64,000 nt of DNA, from positions 614,670 through 678,669 of the forward strand of contig NZ_JAIVKX010000002.1 in assembly GCF_020524285.1 (NCBI RefSeq). The letters run 5' to 3'. This document shows, piece by piece, positions 34,622-43,800 of the stretch (positions are counted from its first letter, which is position 1; each line of letters opens with the position of its first letter). The DNA comes from Alloyangia pacifica. GTDB taxonomy: Bacteria; Pseudomonadota; Alphaproteobacteria; Rhodobacterales; Rhodobacteraceae. The notes under the pieces are model-generated. The model saw only the letters and a list, made by a program, of their open reading frames with translations, did no database searches and was not told the origin of the DNA. Made by a program: the position numbers and the translations under genes.

Positions 34622-36070
34622 ATGGACAGCCTCAACCTCTTTATCGACGGCGAACACGTCCCCGCCGAGGACAGCCGCGAATTCGAACGCGCCAACCCGG
34701 TGAGCGGCGAGCTCGCCACCCGCGCCGCCGCCGCCAGCAAGGCCGATGCGATCCGCGCGGTGGATGCCGCCGCCGCGGCCTTCCCCGAGTGGGCCGCGGT
34801 GGCCCCCGGCCAGCGCCGCAAGCTGCTGATCAAGGCCTCCGAGGCGCTCGCCGCACGCGGGGACGACATCGTCGCCGCCATGAAGGCCGAAATCGGCGCA
34901 ACCGAGGCCTGGGCCCGGTTCAACGTCATGCTCGCCGCCGACATGCTGCTGGAAGCCGCCAGCCTGACGACGCAGATCAAGGGCGAGATCGTGCCCTCGA
35001 ACCGCCCCGGCTCCACGGCCTATGCCGTGCGCCAGCCGGCGGGCGTGGTGCTGGCCATGGCGCCGTGGAACGCGCCGGTGATCCTCGGCGTGCGCTCGAT
35101 CGCCACGCCGCTGGCCTGCGGCAACACCGTGGTGATGAAGACCTCGGAGCTGTGCCCGCGCACCCATGCGCTGATCCTCGAAGCGGTCTCGGAGGCGGGC
35201 CTGCCGAAGGGCGTGGTCAATGCCATCTCCAACGCGCCCGAGGATGCGCCCGAGCTGGTCGAGACGCTGATCGCCCACCCCGCCGTGCGCCGGGTAAACT
35301 TCACCGGTTCGACCCGCGTCGGCCGCATAGTCGCCGAGCTCTCGGCCCGCCACCTCAAGCCCTCGCTGCTGGAGCTGGGCGGCAAGGCACCGTTCATCGT
35401 GCTGGATGACGCCGATATCCCCGCCGCCGTCGCGGCCGCGGGCTTTGGCGCCTACATGAACCAGGGCCAGATCTGCATGTCGACGGAGCGCATCATCGTC
35501 ATGGACGAGATCGCCGACGCCTTCGTCGCGGCCTTTGCCGAGAAGGTCGAAAGCCTCACCGCGGGCGATCCGCGCGAGGGCAAGGCGCCGCTCGGCAGCC
35601 TCGTGAACATGGGCGCCGCCGACCGCATCCGCGACCTCATCGAGGACGCCGTGCAGAAGGGCGCGCGGCTGATCGGCGGCGGCGGCTCGGGCACCATCCT
35701 CAACGCCGCGGCGCTGGATGGCGTGACCCCGCAGATGCGCCTCTACGCCGAGGAGAGCTTCGGCCCGGTGGCCTCGATCATCCGCGTCGGCAGCGTCGAC
35801 GAGGCGGTGCGTGTGGCCAACGAGAGCGAGTTTGGCCTGTCCGCCGCGGTCTTCGGCCGCGACCAGGCCCGCGCCATGGCGGTCGCCCGGCGCATCGAGA
35901 GTGGTATTTGCCACGTCAACGGACCAACCGTGCATGACGAGGCGCAAATGCCCTTCGGCGGCGTGAAGGATTCAGGCTACGGTCGCTTTGGCGGCACGTG
36001 GGGAGTCGCCGAGTTCACCGAACTGCGCTGGATGACCACGCAGGACGGGGATCTGCACTACCCGATCTGA
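34622..36070 (+). CDS. NAD(P)-dependent aldehyde dehydrogenase (vanillin/benzaldehyde type)
   Basis: 482 residues, cytoplasmic. Catalytic residues of the ALDH superfamily are visible: N150 (MAPWNAP), K173 (VMKTSE), E251 (LELGGKAP) and nucleophile C285 (NQGQICMST). Sequence resembles the salicylaldehyde/vanillin/benzaldehyde dehydrogenase group more than betaine-aldehyde or semialdehyde enzymes. It would oxidise an aldehyde to an acid; an obvious source is the ThDP-dependent decarboxylase-like enzyme at 39027. It lies between the ABC and TRAP importer genes, 43 bp before the latter. Confidence 0.92.
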   Translation: MDSLNLFIDGEHVPAEDSREFERANPVSGELATRAAAASKADAIRAVDAAAAAFPEWAAVAPGQRRKLLIKASEALAARGDDIVAAMKAEIGATEAWARFNVMLAADMLLEAASLTTQIKGEIVPSNRPGSTAYAVRQPAGVVLAMAPWNAPVILGVRSIATPLACGNTVVMKTSELCPRTHALILEAVSEAGLPKGVVNAISNAPEDAPELVETLIAHPAVRRVNFTGSTRVGRIVAELSARHLKPSLLELGGKAPFIVLDDADIPAAVAAAGFGAYMNQGQICMSTERIIVMDEIADAFVAAFAEKVESLTAGDPREGKAPLGSLVNMGAADRIRDLIEDAVQKGARLIGGGGSGTILNAAALDGVTPQMRLYAEESFGPVASIIRVGSVDEAVRVANESEFGLSAAVFGRDQARAMAVARRIESGICHVNGPTVHDEAQMPFGGVKDSGYGRFGGTWGVAEFTELRWMTTQDGDLHYPI

Positions 36071-36113
36071 CCGGAGGAGCGGTCTGATCGGTTGAAAAAC
36101 GGGAGGAAACTAC

Positions 36114-37163
36114 ATGAAACTGAGACTCGCGAAGACCGCGGTTGCGGCCCTGGCCCTGAGCGTCGCCGCCGGCGGCGCCTGGGCCCAGGGACACGTCTTC
36201 AAGCTGCACCACCTGCTCGGCGCCAAGTCGCCGGCGCAGACGGACATGATCGAGCCCTGGGCCAAGGCGGTCGAGGAGAACTCCGGCGGCAAGGTGAAGA
36301 TCGAGATCTACCCCTCGATGACCCTCGGCGGGCGTCCGCCCGAGCTGGTGAACCAGGTGCGCGACGGCGTTGTCGACCTGATCTGGACGGTCAACGGCTA
36401 CACGCCGGGCCTGTTCCCGCGCACCGAGGTGATGGAGCTGCCCTTCGTCTTCGTCAACGACCCGGTGGCGGCGAACCTGGCGCTCTATGACATGTACGAC
36501 GAGTACCTCAAGGACGACTACAAGGGCATGGAGCCGATGTTCCTGCACGTGCACGCCGGACAGGGCATGCAGACCGTCGACCGCGAGGTGCACACCCCCT
36601 CCGATCTCGAGGGGCTGAAGCTGCGCGTGCCGACCCGCACCGGCGCCTGGGTGATCGAGGCGCTCGGCGCCTCGCCGGTCTCGATGCCGGTGCCGGACCT
36701 GCCGCAGGCCCTGTCGAAGAAGGTCGTCGACGGCGCCTTCATCCCCTGGGAGATCATCCCGGCGCTGAAGCTGCAGGACCAGACCAAGTACCAGATCGAG
36801 GGCTACGACAAGGCGCGCTTCGGCACCACGACCTTCCAGGTCTCGATGAACAAGGCGCGCTGGGACAGCCTGCCCGAGGACATCCAGAAGGCGTTCCGCG
36901 ATGCGTCGGATCGTGACTGGGTGGCCGAGGTCGGCCGCATCTGGCGCAACATCGACGAGCGCGGCATCAAGGTCGCGACCGATGCCGGCAACACCCACAT
37001 CACCCTCACCGAGGAAGAGACCGCCGCCTTCCAGGCCGCGCTCGAGCCGGTGGTGGACCGCTGGGTCGAGGACGTCTCGTCCAAGGGCATCGACGGCGCC
37101 GCCATGGTCGCCAAGGCCAGCGAGCTGATCGAGGCCAATGCCGACGCGAGCATGAGCAACTGA
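36114..37163 (+). CDS. TRAP transporter substrate-binding protein (DctP)
   Basis: 349 residues with a Sec signal (LAKTAVAALALSVAAGGAWA, mature from about Q26). DctP fold: HHLLGAKSPAQTDMIEPWAK, FPRTEVMELPFVF, GLKLRVPTRTGAWVIEALGASPV. The arginine in LRVPTR that usually binds the substrate carboxylate is present, so the ligand is expected to be a carboxylic acid. GGGAGGAAACTAC precedes the ATG. The stop overlaps the next start by one base (TGATG). Confidence 0.93.
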   Translation: MKLRLAKTAVAALALSVAAGGAWAQGHVFKLHHLLGAKSPAQTDMIEPWAKAVEENSGGKVKIEIYPSMTLGGRPPELVNQVRDGVVDLIWTVNGYTPGLFPRTEVMELPFVFVNDPVAANLALYDMYDEYLKDDYKGMEPMFLHVHAGQGMQTVDREVHTPSDLEGLKLRVPTRTGAWVIEALGASPVSMPVPDLPQALSKKVVDGAFIPWEIIPALKLQDQTKYQIEGYDKARFGTTTFQVSMNKARWDSLPEDIQKAFRDASDRDWVAEVGRIWRNIDERGIKVATDAGNTHITLTEEETAAFQAALEPVVDRWVEDVSSKGIDGAAMVAKASELIEANADASMSN

Positions 37164-37669
37164 TGTTCGCCGCAGAAGTTGAGGGCCGCAGCGGATTTTC
37201 CGCTGCGGTCGCACGTCTTGTCACCCTCTGGGCGCTGCTCGGCGGGGTGCTTCTTCTGGGCATCGTCCTGGTCAATGTCGCCTCGGTCGTCGGGGCCGTG
37301 GTGGCCAAACCCCTGCCCGGCGACTTCGAACTGACCGAGATGGGCGTCGCGGTGGCGGTCTTCGCCTTCCTGCCGTTCTGCCAGTTCACCGATGCAAATG
37401 TCACCGCCGACATCTTCACCGCGAACGCCCCCCGCCCCGTGCTGGCGGTACTGCGCGCGCTCGCCTCGCTGATCGCCTTCGGCTTTGCCGGCATCCTCGT
37501 GTGGCGGATGTATCTCGGCATGCTCGACCAAAAGGCCTACAATTACACGACGACGATCCTGCAGGTGCCCATCTGGTGGGCCTTCGTGCCAATCCTCGTC
37601 TCGCTGGTGCTGCTGATCGCCGCCGCCGCCGTCACCTTCCGCGAAAGCCTGTCGGAGGTCCGGACATGA
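37163..37669 (+). CDS. TRAP transporter small permease (DctQ)
   Basis: 168 residues with four hydrophobic segments, DctQ family; the motif ELTEMGVAVAVFAFLPFCQ in the second segment is typical. It forms the membrane complex with DctM. Coupled on both sides: 1-bp overlap with the binding-protein gene and 4-bp overlap (ATGA) with the large permease gene. Confidence 0.9.
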   Translation: MFAAEVEGRSGFSAAVARLVTLWALLGGVLLLGIVLVNVASVVGAVVAKPLPGDFELTEMGVAVAVFAFLPFCQFTDANVTADIFTANAPRPVLAVLRALASLIAFGFAGILVWRMYLGMLDQKAYNYTTTILQVPIWWAFVPILVSLVLLIAAAAVTFRESLSEVRT

Positions 37670-39024
37670 GCGATCCCATCACCCTCGGCATCATCGCGCT
37701 TGTCGTCCTCATCATCCTCATCGCCATCCGCATTCCCATCGCCTACGCGATGATCCTGGTCGGCGGCGTCGGCATCATGCTGATCAACGGGCCGATGCTG
37801 CTGCTGAGCCAGCTGAAGACCCTCGCCTACGGGCAGTTCTCGATCTACGACCTCTCGGTCGTGCCGATGTTCGTGCTGATGGGCGAGCTGGCCACGGTCG
37901 CGGGGCTGAGCCACGCGCTGTTCCGCGGTGCCAACGCCTGGCTCGGCTGGATGCGCGGCGGCACCGCCATGGCCGCCATCGCCGGCTGCGCCGGCTTCGG
38001 CGCGGTCTGCGGCTCGTCTCTGGCCACCGCCTCGACCATGGGCAAGGTCGCCCTGCCCGAGCTCAAGCGCTACAACTACTCCGGCGCGCTGGCGACCGGC
38101 TCGCTCGCCGCGGGCGGCGTGCTGGGCATCCTCATTCCGCCCTCGGTGGTGCTCATCGTCTACGCGGTGATCGTCGAGGCCAATATCGTCACCATGTTCG
38201 CCGCGGCCATGCTGCCGGGCATCCTCGCGGTGCTGTTCTTCATCCTGACCATCGCCATCTACGTGCGCGTCCGCCCCGCGGCGGGCCCCGCGGGCGGCGC
38301 GGCGGGGCGCACCGAGTTCGTCTCGGCAACGCTCGGCCTGCTGCCGGTCATGGTGATCTTCGGGCTGGTTCTGGGCGGCATCTACGGCGGCTTCTTCAAC
38401 CCCACGCCCGCCGCCGCCGTCGGCGTCTTTCTCGTCTGGGTCTACGGCCTCGCCAAGCGCCGCGTCGGCATCGCCGAGATGGTCACCGCGCTGAAGTCCA
38501 CCGCCCGCACCTCGGGGATGATCTACGTCATCCTGCTGGGTGCGGAGCTGATGAAGATCTTCATGTCCCGCATCGGCCTGCCGCAGCAGGCGGCGCTGTG
38601 GATTGCCGAGAGCGGCATGGCGCCGATGATGGTCATGGTACTGATCCTGATCGCGCTGATCCTGCTCGGCTGCCTGATGGACAGCATGTCGATGATCCTG
38701 CTGGTGATCCCCTTCTTCTGGCCGATGCTGGTGGAGCTGAACGGCGGGCTCTACGCCACCGCCGACACCGCAGGTTTCGGCATGGGCACCGAGGACCTCA
38801 AGGTCTGGTTCGGCATCCTTGCCCTCATCGTCGCCGAGCTGGGGCTGATCACCCCGCCCGTCGGCATGAACGTCTTCATCATCTCGGCGCTTGCCAGGGA
38901 CACGCCGATGATCGAGACCTTCAAGGGCGTCGTCCCCTTCTTCTGCGCCGAGCTGGTGCGGGTCGCTCTGGTCCTGGCCTTCCCCGTGCTCACGCTCTGG
39001 CTGCCAACCCTGCTGGGAGGCTGA
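37666..39024 (+). CDS. TRAP transporter large permease (DctM)
   Basis: 452 residues and about 12 hydrophobic segments; DctM family. GCAGFGAVCGSSLATASTMGKVALPEL and GVLGILIPPSVVLIVYAVI are the family hallmarks. It uses an ion gradient to import the substrate delivered by DctP. The ATG at 37666 overlaps the dctQ stop; the longer frame upstream is shadow. The last gene of the operon follows 2 bp after its stop codon. Confidence 0.93.
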   Translation: MSDPITLGIIALVVLIILIAIRIPIAYAMILVGGVGIMLINGPMLLLSQLKTLAYGQFSIYDLSVVPMFVLMGELATVAGLSHALFRGANAWLGWMRGGTAMAAIAGCAGFGAVCGSSLATASTMGKVALPELKRYNYSGALATGSLAAGGVLGILIPPSVVLIVYAVIVEANIVTMFAAAMLPGILAVLFFILTIAIYVRVRPAAGPAGGAAGRTEFVSATLGLLPVMVIFGLVLGGIYGGFFNPTPAAAVGVFLVWVYGLAKRRVGIAEMVTALKSTARTSGMIYVILLGAELMKIFMSRIGLPQQAALWIAESGMAPMMVMVLILIALILLGCLMDSMSMILLVIPFFWPMLVELNGGLYATADTAGFGMGTEDLKVWFGILALIVAELGLITPPVGMNVFIISALARDTPMIETFKGVVPFFCAELVRVALVLAFPVLTLWLPTLLGG

Positions 39025-39026
39025 CC

Positions 39027-40730
39027 ATGAAAGACCAATCCACCGTCACCGCCGGGGGGGCGATCTTCCCCCGGCTTAAGGCGCTCGGCGTGGACTATGT
39101 CTTCGCCAACTCCGGCACCGACTTCCCGCCGATCATCGAGGGGCTGGCGCAGGCCGCCGCCGAGGGCATCGAGCTGCCGCAGGCGCTGACCATGCCGCAC
39201 GAGCACGCGGCGATGGGCATGGCGCATGGCTACTACCTGATGACCGGCAAGGCGCAGGCGGTGATGCTGCACACCAATGTCGGGCTGGCCAATGGCGCCA
39301 TCGGCGCGATCAACGCCGCCTGCGAGCACGTGCCGATGATCCTGATGTCGGGCCGCACCCCGGTCACCGAGGCAGGCCGCTTCGGCGCCCGCACCGTGCC
39401 GATCGGCTGGGGCCAGGAGATGCGCGACCAGGCGGCGCTGGTGCGCGAGGCCGCCAAGTGGGAGTACGAGCTGAAGTTCCCCGAGCAGGTCCCCGGCCTG
39501 CTGGACCGCGCCCATGCCATCGCCAACTCCACCCCCAAGGGGCCGGTCTACCTGTCGATCCCGCGCGAGGTGCTCTGCGAGCCTGTGCCGACCGAGGGGC
39601 TGGACGCCGCCCCCTCCATTGCCGCCTCCGAGGCCGCACCGAACCCCGAGGCCATCGCCACGCTGGCCGGCTGGCTGGCCGGGGCGGACAGCCCGCTGAT
39701 CATCGCGCAGCGCGGCTCGGGCGACGCCGACAGCTTCGCGGCCTTCGCGCAATGGGCCGAGGACTGGGGCATCGCGGTCTGCTCGTGGTGGGCCACGCAT
39801 CTCGCGATTCCCACTGACCACCCCTGCCACGTCGGCGCCGATCCCGGCCCCTGGCTGGCCGAGGCCGACGTGGTGCTGATCCTCGATTGCCTCGCCCCCT
39901 GGATGCCCGACGCCCATGCGCCGCGCCCCGGGTCGAAGGTGGCCAACATGGGACCCGACCCGATCTTCTCGCGCTTTCCGGTGCGCAACTTCCGCTCGGA
40001 TCTGAGCATCACCGGGGAGAACGCCCGGACCATCCCGGCGCTGATCTCCGCCATGGCCGAACTGCCCAAGGGCGATCACGTCGCCCCCCGCCGCGTCCGC
40101 CTCGCCGAGGCCACGGCGCGCGCACGCCACGCGCAGGAGGCGGCCGCACAGCCGCAGGGAGACCTGCTGACCAAGCCCGCCGTCAGCCGTATCCTCGGCG
40201 AGGCGCTCGACGCGCAGGAGGCCCCCGCCTCGGTCTTTTCCGAGCTTGGCACGATGCTCGGCCCGCTGCCGCGCCGCACGCATCGCGCATGGTTCCAGGA
40301 GCCGCATTCCGGCGGGCTCGGCTGGTCCTTCCCGGCCGCGCTCGGCGCGCAGCTCGCCGCCCCCGAGCGGATCTGCGTCGCCACGCTGGGCGACGGCAGC
40401 TACATGTTCGCCAATCCCGTGGCCTGCCACCAGATCGCCGAGGCGCTGGCGCTGCCGATCCTCATCGTGATCCTGAACAACGCCGAATGGGGCGCCGTGC
40501 GCCACTCGGTCACCGGGCTCTATCCCGACGGCGCGGCCGGCAAGGCCAACGTCATGCCGCTCACCGGCCTCGCGCCCAGCCCCGACTTCTGCAAGGTGGC
40601 CGAGGCCAGCAACGCCTGGGCCCGCGCCGTGGAAATCCCCGAGCAGCTCCGCCCGGCTCTCGACGCCGCGCTCGAGGTGATCCGCGAGGAGCGGCGCTGC
40701 GCCCTGCTCAACGTGCGCATCGCCGGCTGA
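39027..40730 (+). CDS. ThDP-dependent decarboxylase/carboligase-like enzyme
   Basis: 567 residues with the three domains of the pyruvate oxidase/acetolactate synthase/benzoylformate decarboxylase superfamily. The N-terminal catalytic glutamate is E59 (MPHEHAAMGMA). The ThDP/Mg motif runs from GDGS at 455-458 to NN at 484-485 (IVILNN). Acetolactate synthase regulatory partners are absent. Substrate unknown; coupling with an aldehyde dehydrogenase and a carboxylate importer suggests a 2-oxo acid decarboxylase giving an aldehyde, as in benzoylformate decarboxylase, but this is inference. It starts 2 bp after dctM, with GGGAGG upstream, and is followed by a strong terminator. Confidence 0.88.
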   Translation: MKDQSTVTAGGAIFPRLKALGVDYVFANSGTDFPPIIEGLAQAAAEGIELPQALTMPHEHAAMGMAHGYYLMTGKAQAVMLHTNVGLANGAIGAINAACEHVPMILMSGRTPVTEAGRFGARTVPIGWGQEMRDQAALVREAAKWEYELKFPEQVPGLLDRAHAIANSTPKGPVYLSIPREVLCEPVPTEGLDAAPSIAASEAAPNPEAIATLAGWLAGADSPLIIAQRGSGDADSFAAFAQWAEDWGIAVCSWWATHLAIPTDHPCHVGADPGPWLAEADVVLILDCLAPWMPDAHAPRPGSKVANMGPDPIFSRFPVRNFRSDLSITGENARTIPALISAMAELPKGDHVAPRRVRLAEATARARHAQEAAAQPQGDLLTKPAVSRILGEALDAQEAPASVFSELGTMLGPLPRRTHRAWFQEPHSGGLGWSFPAALGAQLAAPERICVATLGDGSYMFANPVACHQIAEALALPILIVILNNAEWGAVRHSVTGLYPDGAAGKANVMPLTGLAPSPDFCKVAEASNAWARAVEIPEQLRPALDAALEVIREERRCALLNVRIAG

Positions 40731-40787
40731 GCCCGCGCCCCTGGCCGGCGGCGCGCCCGGCCCCGCCGCCGGGAGTGCGTATTTGAC

Positions 40788-40836
40788 AAGAGAAGAAGGG
40801 CCCGGGTCGCACCTCGGGCCCTTCTTCTCTTTCAAA
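40788..40836 (+). terminator. Long hairpin after the catabolic operon
   Basis: Perfect 17-bp stem (40788-40804 with 40815-40831), ten-base loop, then a short T-containing run. It starts 57 bp after the ThDP-enzyme stop codon. The right arm ends in CTTCTTCTCTTTC, a sequence also found beside the repeat copy near 63690. The rest of the 348-bp gap 40731-41078 contains the repeat and the acpP terminator and no gene. Confidence 0.8.
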
Positions 40837-40881
40837 ATACGCCGGGGGTGAGCCGCGCAGCGGCGAGGGGGCAGCGCCCCC
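40833..40881. repeat. Dispersed intergenic repeat, copy 2
   Basis: AAAATACGCCGGGGG, a variable hairpin region (CCGC-GCA-GCGG), then AGGGGGCAGCGCCCCCT. A further reversed fragment, GATATTTGCCCCC, follows at 40891-40903. Same layout as copies at 23382 and 63608. Confidence 0.7.
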
Positions 40882-41022
40882 TGCCACCTCGATATTTGCC
40901 CCCGAAGGTTGCCGAGCGACCGCGATGGTCGCGGTCGGCGCAGCATGCATCGGTCGGACAGCGCCCCCGTTCCGCCCCACCACAAGCGTTGTGACAGTCC
41001 CGTTGTGGCGGTCCGGAAACGC

Positions 41023-41049
41023 AAAACGGCGCCCGCGAGGGGCGCCGTT
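41023..41049 (-). terminator. Terminator after acpP
   Basis: Ten-bp perfect stem (41025-41034 with 41040-41049), five-base loop, and TTTT on the minus strand. It lies 30 bp after the acpP stop codon, so no fabF-like gene can be co-transcribed beyond it except by read-through. Confidence 0.8.
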
Positions 41050-41078
41050 CGCAACTCCGCTCGGGGAGTCGGAAAAGC

Positions 41079-41312
41079 TCAGGAGGCTTCCTTGATGAAC
41101 TTCACCGCGTCGCCGAAGGTCTGGATGGTCTCGGCTGCGTCATCGGGAATCTCGATGCCGAACTCTTCTTCGAAGGCCATGACCAGTTCCACGGTGTCGA
41201 GGCTGTCTGCGCCCAGATCGTCGATGAAGGAGGCGCTCTCGGTCACCTTGTCTTCTTCAACGCCCAGGTGCTCAACCACGATCTTGCGCACGCGATCAGG
41301 GATATCGCTCAT
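41079..41312 (-). CDS. acpP: Acyl carrier protein
   Basis: 77 residues, highly acidic, four-helix carrier of fatty acid synthesis. [15 protein letters not shown] contains S37, the 4'-phosphopantetheine attachment site. The ATG at 41312 begins [12 protein letters not shown] as in other Rhodobacteraceae; the frame upstream is not coding. fabG lies 220 bp upstream in the same direction. A terminator follows directly, and the usual downstream fabF gene is not present here. Confidence 0.97.
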   Translation of the reverse strand: MSDIPDRVRKIVVEHLGVEEDKVTESASFIDDLGADSLDTVELVMAFEEEFGIEIPDDAAETIQTFGDAVKFIKEAS

Positions 41313-41532
41313 TCTTCTGTCCTCACAATGTGTCTGGGCCGACCGGCCCGTCTTTGCCCTTGCCCCAGCGGGGTGGCTGCTCAATCCGCCCGGAACCGGG
41401 CAACGTAACCCCGGAAGACCCGGGAAAGACCAGACCGGCGCGAATGCACCAGACCGATCAAAGTTCCTGCGCGCCTATAGCATAAGCACGCAGGATGGCA
41501 AACGCTTTCCGCCGTGCCGTTCGGGCACGCGG

Positions 41533-42270
41533 TCAGAGCATCGCCATACCGCCGTTCACATGCAGCGTCGCGCCGGTGACATAAGCAGCTTCCGGGCTGG
41601 AAAGATAGAGCACCGCTGCGGCAATTTCATCCGCCGTGCCCATGCGGCCCGCGGGAATCTGCCCCATGATGCCGGACTTCTGCTCGTCGTTCAGCTTGTC
41701 GGTCATCGCGGTCTCGATGAAGCCCGGCGCCACGGCGTTGGCGGTGACCCCGCGCGAGGCGACCTCGTAGGCCAGCGACTTGGTCATGCCGACGAGGCCC
41801 GCCTTGGCCGCAGCGTAGTTGCCCTGGCCCGGGTTGCCGGTGGCGCCGACGATCGACGAGACGTTGACGATGCGGCCCCAGCGCGCCTTCATCATGCCGC
41901 GCAGCACGCCCTTGCAGAGCTTGAAGTTGGCGGTGAGGTTGACGTCGATCACCGACTGCCACTCGTCATCCGACATGCGCATGAAGAGATTGTCGCGGGT
42001 GATGCCGGCGTTGTTCACCAGGATGTCGACCGAGCCCATCGCGTCCGCCGCCTGCTTCGGCAGCGCCGCCACGGCCTCGGGGTCGGAGAGGTTGCAGGGC
42101 AGCACGAAGGCGCGCTCGCCCAGCTCCGCCGCCAGCTCCTGCAGCGGCGCCTCGCGGGTGCCCGAGAGCCCCACCGTCGCGCCCGCGCCGTGCAGCGCCT
42201 TGGCGATGGCGCCGCCGATGCCGCCCGAAGCGCCGGTGATCAGCGCGTTTTTTCCCGTCAGATCGAACAT
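41533..42270 (-). CDS. fabG: 3-oxoacyl-ACP reductase FabG
   Basis: 245 residues, NADPH-dependent short-chain dehydrogenase that reduces 3-oxoacyl-ACP in fatty acid elongation. Cofactor motif TGASGGIGG (12-20), NNAG at 86-89, and catalytic S139, Y152 and K156. Start at 42270 (MFDLTGKNALITG); an extra 21 codons upstream are open but not family-like. Placement beside acpP supports fabG rather than a paralogue. No fabD is found upstream; the neighbour there is a divergent serine hydrolase. Confidence 0.95.
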   Translation of the reverse strand: MFDLTGKNALITGASGGIGGAIAKALHGAGATVGLSGTREAPLQELAAELGERAFVLPCNLSDPEAVAALPKQAADAMGSVDILVNNAGITRDNLFMRMSDDEWQSVIDVNLTANFKLCKGVLRGMMKARWGRIVNVSSIVGATGNPGQGNYAAAKAGLVGMTKSLAYEVASRGVTANAVAPGFIETAMTDKLNDEQKSGIMGQIPAGRMGTADEIAAAVLYLSSPEAAYVTGATLHVNGGMAML

Positions 42271-42400
42271 AAGGCCCGTGCCCCTCTGCTTTTCCGTAAG
42301 TCGTTCCGCGCGATATGACATCCCTGCCGCCATCGGGCAAGGCCCGGGGCCCGCCGCGCCGCCGCTGGGCGCTGGCCCGCGCCCGTGCTATGCCGGGCGC

Positions 42401-43288
42401 ATGGCGCCGCCCCTGCCCATCATCACCTGCCGCCTGCGTGGCGACACCGCCGAGATGCTCGGCGGCACCGGCACCGAGATCCTGCCCTACTGGAGCTTCA
42501 CCAAGACCGTGCTGGCCATCTGCGCGCTGAAGCTGGCCGAGGCCGGCAGGCTGCAGCTCGATGTGCCCCGCCCCGGCGAGAGTTTCACCCTGCGCCAGTT
42601 GCTGGACCACACGGCGGGCCTGCCGGACTATTTCCCCCTGCAGACGTATCGTGACGCGGTGGCGGCGAATGAGGCGCCCTGGCCGCGCGACCGCCTCTAC
42701 GCCGAGACCATGGCGCAGGGACCGCGCTTCACCCCCGGCGCCGGCTGGGCCTATTCCAACCTCGGCTACATGCTGGTGCGTGACCGCATCGAGGAGGCCG
42801 CCGGACAGCCGTTTGGCGCGCATGTCGTTCAGGCGATCACCGGCCCGCTCGGGCTGCGCAGCATCGCCCTTGCCACCACCCGCGCCGATTTCGCGCGGGT
42901 GCATTGGCCCGCGGCGCGCGGCTACCACCCGGGCTGGGTCTACCACGGTTGCCTCACTGGCAGCGCCCCGGATGCCGCGCGCTTGCTGCAGGCGGTTTTC
43001 TCGGGCGCCCTGCTGGCCCCGGCCTCGCAGGCGCAGATGCTGCAGCGCCGCCTGCTGGGCGGCGCGCTCGAGGGCCGCCCCTGGACCGACTGCGGCTATT
43101 CGCTAGGGCTGATGAACGGCCGGACCGGCGCCGCGGGACGCGCCATCGGCCATTCGGGCGGCGGCCCCTTCTGCGTCAACGCGGTCTACCATTTTCCCGA
43201 CGCCGCCCCGCCGGTGACCGTGGCGAGCTTCGCGCCGGGACCGTCCGAGGGCATCGCCGAGCACGCCGCCGTGCGCGCCGCCCTCTGA
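42401..43288 (+). CDS. Beta-lactamase-family serine hydrolase
   Basis: 295 residues of the class C beta-lactamase/esterase (AmpC-like) fold. SFTK gives the SxxK nucleophile-lysine pair (about residues 30-33), YSN is the tyrosine motif, and HSGGG near residue 250 replaces KTG. LLDHTAGLPDYF is a strong family marker. No signal peptide is seen, so it is probably cytoplasmic, which argues for an esterase or peptidase rather than antibiotic resistance. The frame is open far upstream; the ATG at 42401 gives the shortest family-like protein, and its N-terminus is short compared with related enzymes. Confidence 0.82.
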   Translation: MAPPLPIITCRLRGDTAEMLGGTGTEILPYWSFTKTVLAICALKLAEAGRLQLDVPRPGESFTLRQLLDHTAGLPDYFPLQTYRDAVAANEAPWPRDRLYAETMAQGPRFTPGAGWAYSNLGYMLVRDRIEEAAGQPFGAHVVQAITGPLGLRSIALATTRADFARVHWPAARGYHPGWVYHGCLTGSAPDAARLLQAVFSGALLAPASQAQMLQRRLLGGALEGRPWTDCGYSLGLMNGRTGAAGRAIGHSGGGPFCVNAVYHFPDAAPPVTVASFAPGPSEGIAEHAAVRAAL

Positions 43289-43716
43289 CGGTGGCGGGCC
43301 GCTTTCGCACCTCAACCTGATGGAAACAGTCGGCAATAACTACCCGACAAATTTACTCAACCATTTGAGTTTGCATGATTTTTTGCCCATACCCCTTGCG
43401 CGCAGCCGCCGGCACGCGTATCTAATTTCCAAGACAGCGAGCCAGCCCTGACGCCAGCCAGCTATCCACCTCCCGCCAGCCATATGACGCAGCGCCCCAG
43501 CTTCTGGATCGTAATCCAGTATCGCCCGGCAGCCACGCACATGCAGCCAGCGTCCCGGAGCCGGATGAGGTACGTCCCGCCCCCTGCGGCGAAGCGCGCC
43601 TCTCCTGACAGGCCCCCTGAACACTTCCAAATGAGTGATGATCCGCGCAGGCCATGCCCGGTCCGGTGCCGGGCCAATCAAACCTGTCGCTGCTTTCCGA
43701 TGGCGATCGATCAAAG
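43289..43716. other. Intergenic region upstream of tRNA-Leu
   Basis: No supported gene. A short inverted repeat ACTCAA-CCAT-TTGAGT lies at 43355-43370, in an AT-richer stretch (43325-43400) that stands out from the surrounding GC-rich DNA. A minus-strand frame crossing the tRNA gene is an artefact. Confidence 0.5.
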
Positions 43717-43800
43717 TGGTGCGGGTGAAGGGACTCGAACCCCCACGCCAAAGGCGCCAGAACCTAAATCTGGTGCGTCTACCAATTCCGCCACACCCGC
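43717..43800 (-). tRNA. tRNA-Leu (anticodon UAG)
   Basis: Read on the minus strand: acceptor stem GCGGGTG/CACCCGC, D-arm with GGTAGACGC, anticodon stem CCAGA/TCTGG with loop TTTAGGT (anticodon TAG at 43766-43764), a long class-II variable arm (GGCGCCTTTGGCGT), T-arm GGGGGTTCGAGTCCC..., and an encoded 3' CCA (43717-43719). The long variable arm and the anticodon both identify leucine. Confidence 0.96.

Noticed and set aside
43289..43716. Structured RNA or riboswitch upstream of tRNA-Leu
   Set aside because: Only a 6-bp inverted repeat is visible; no known RNA family pattern was recognised.
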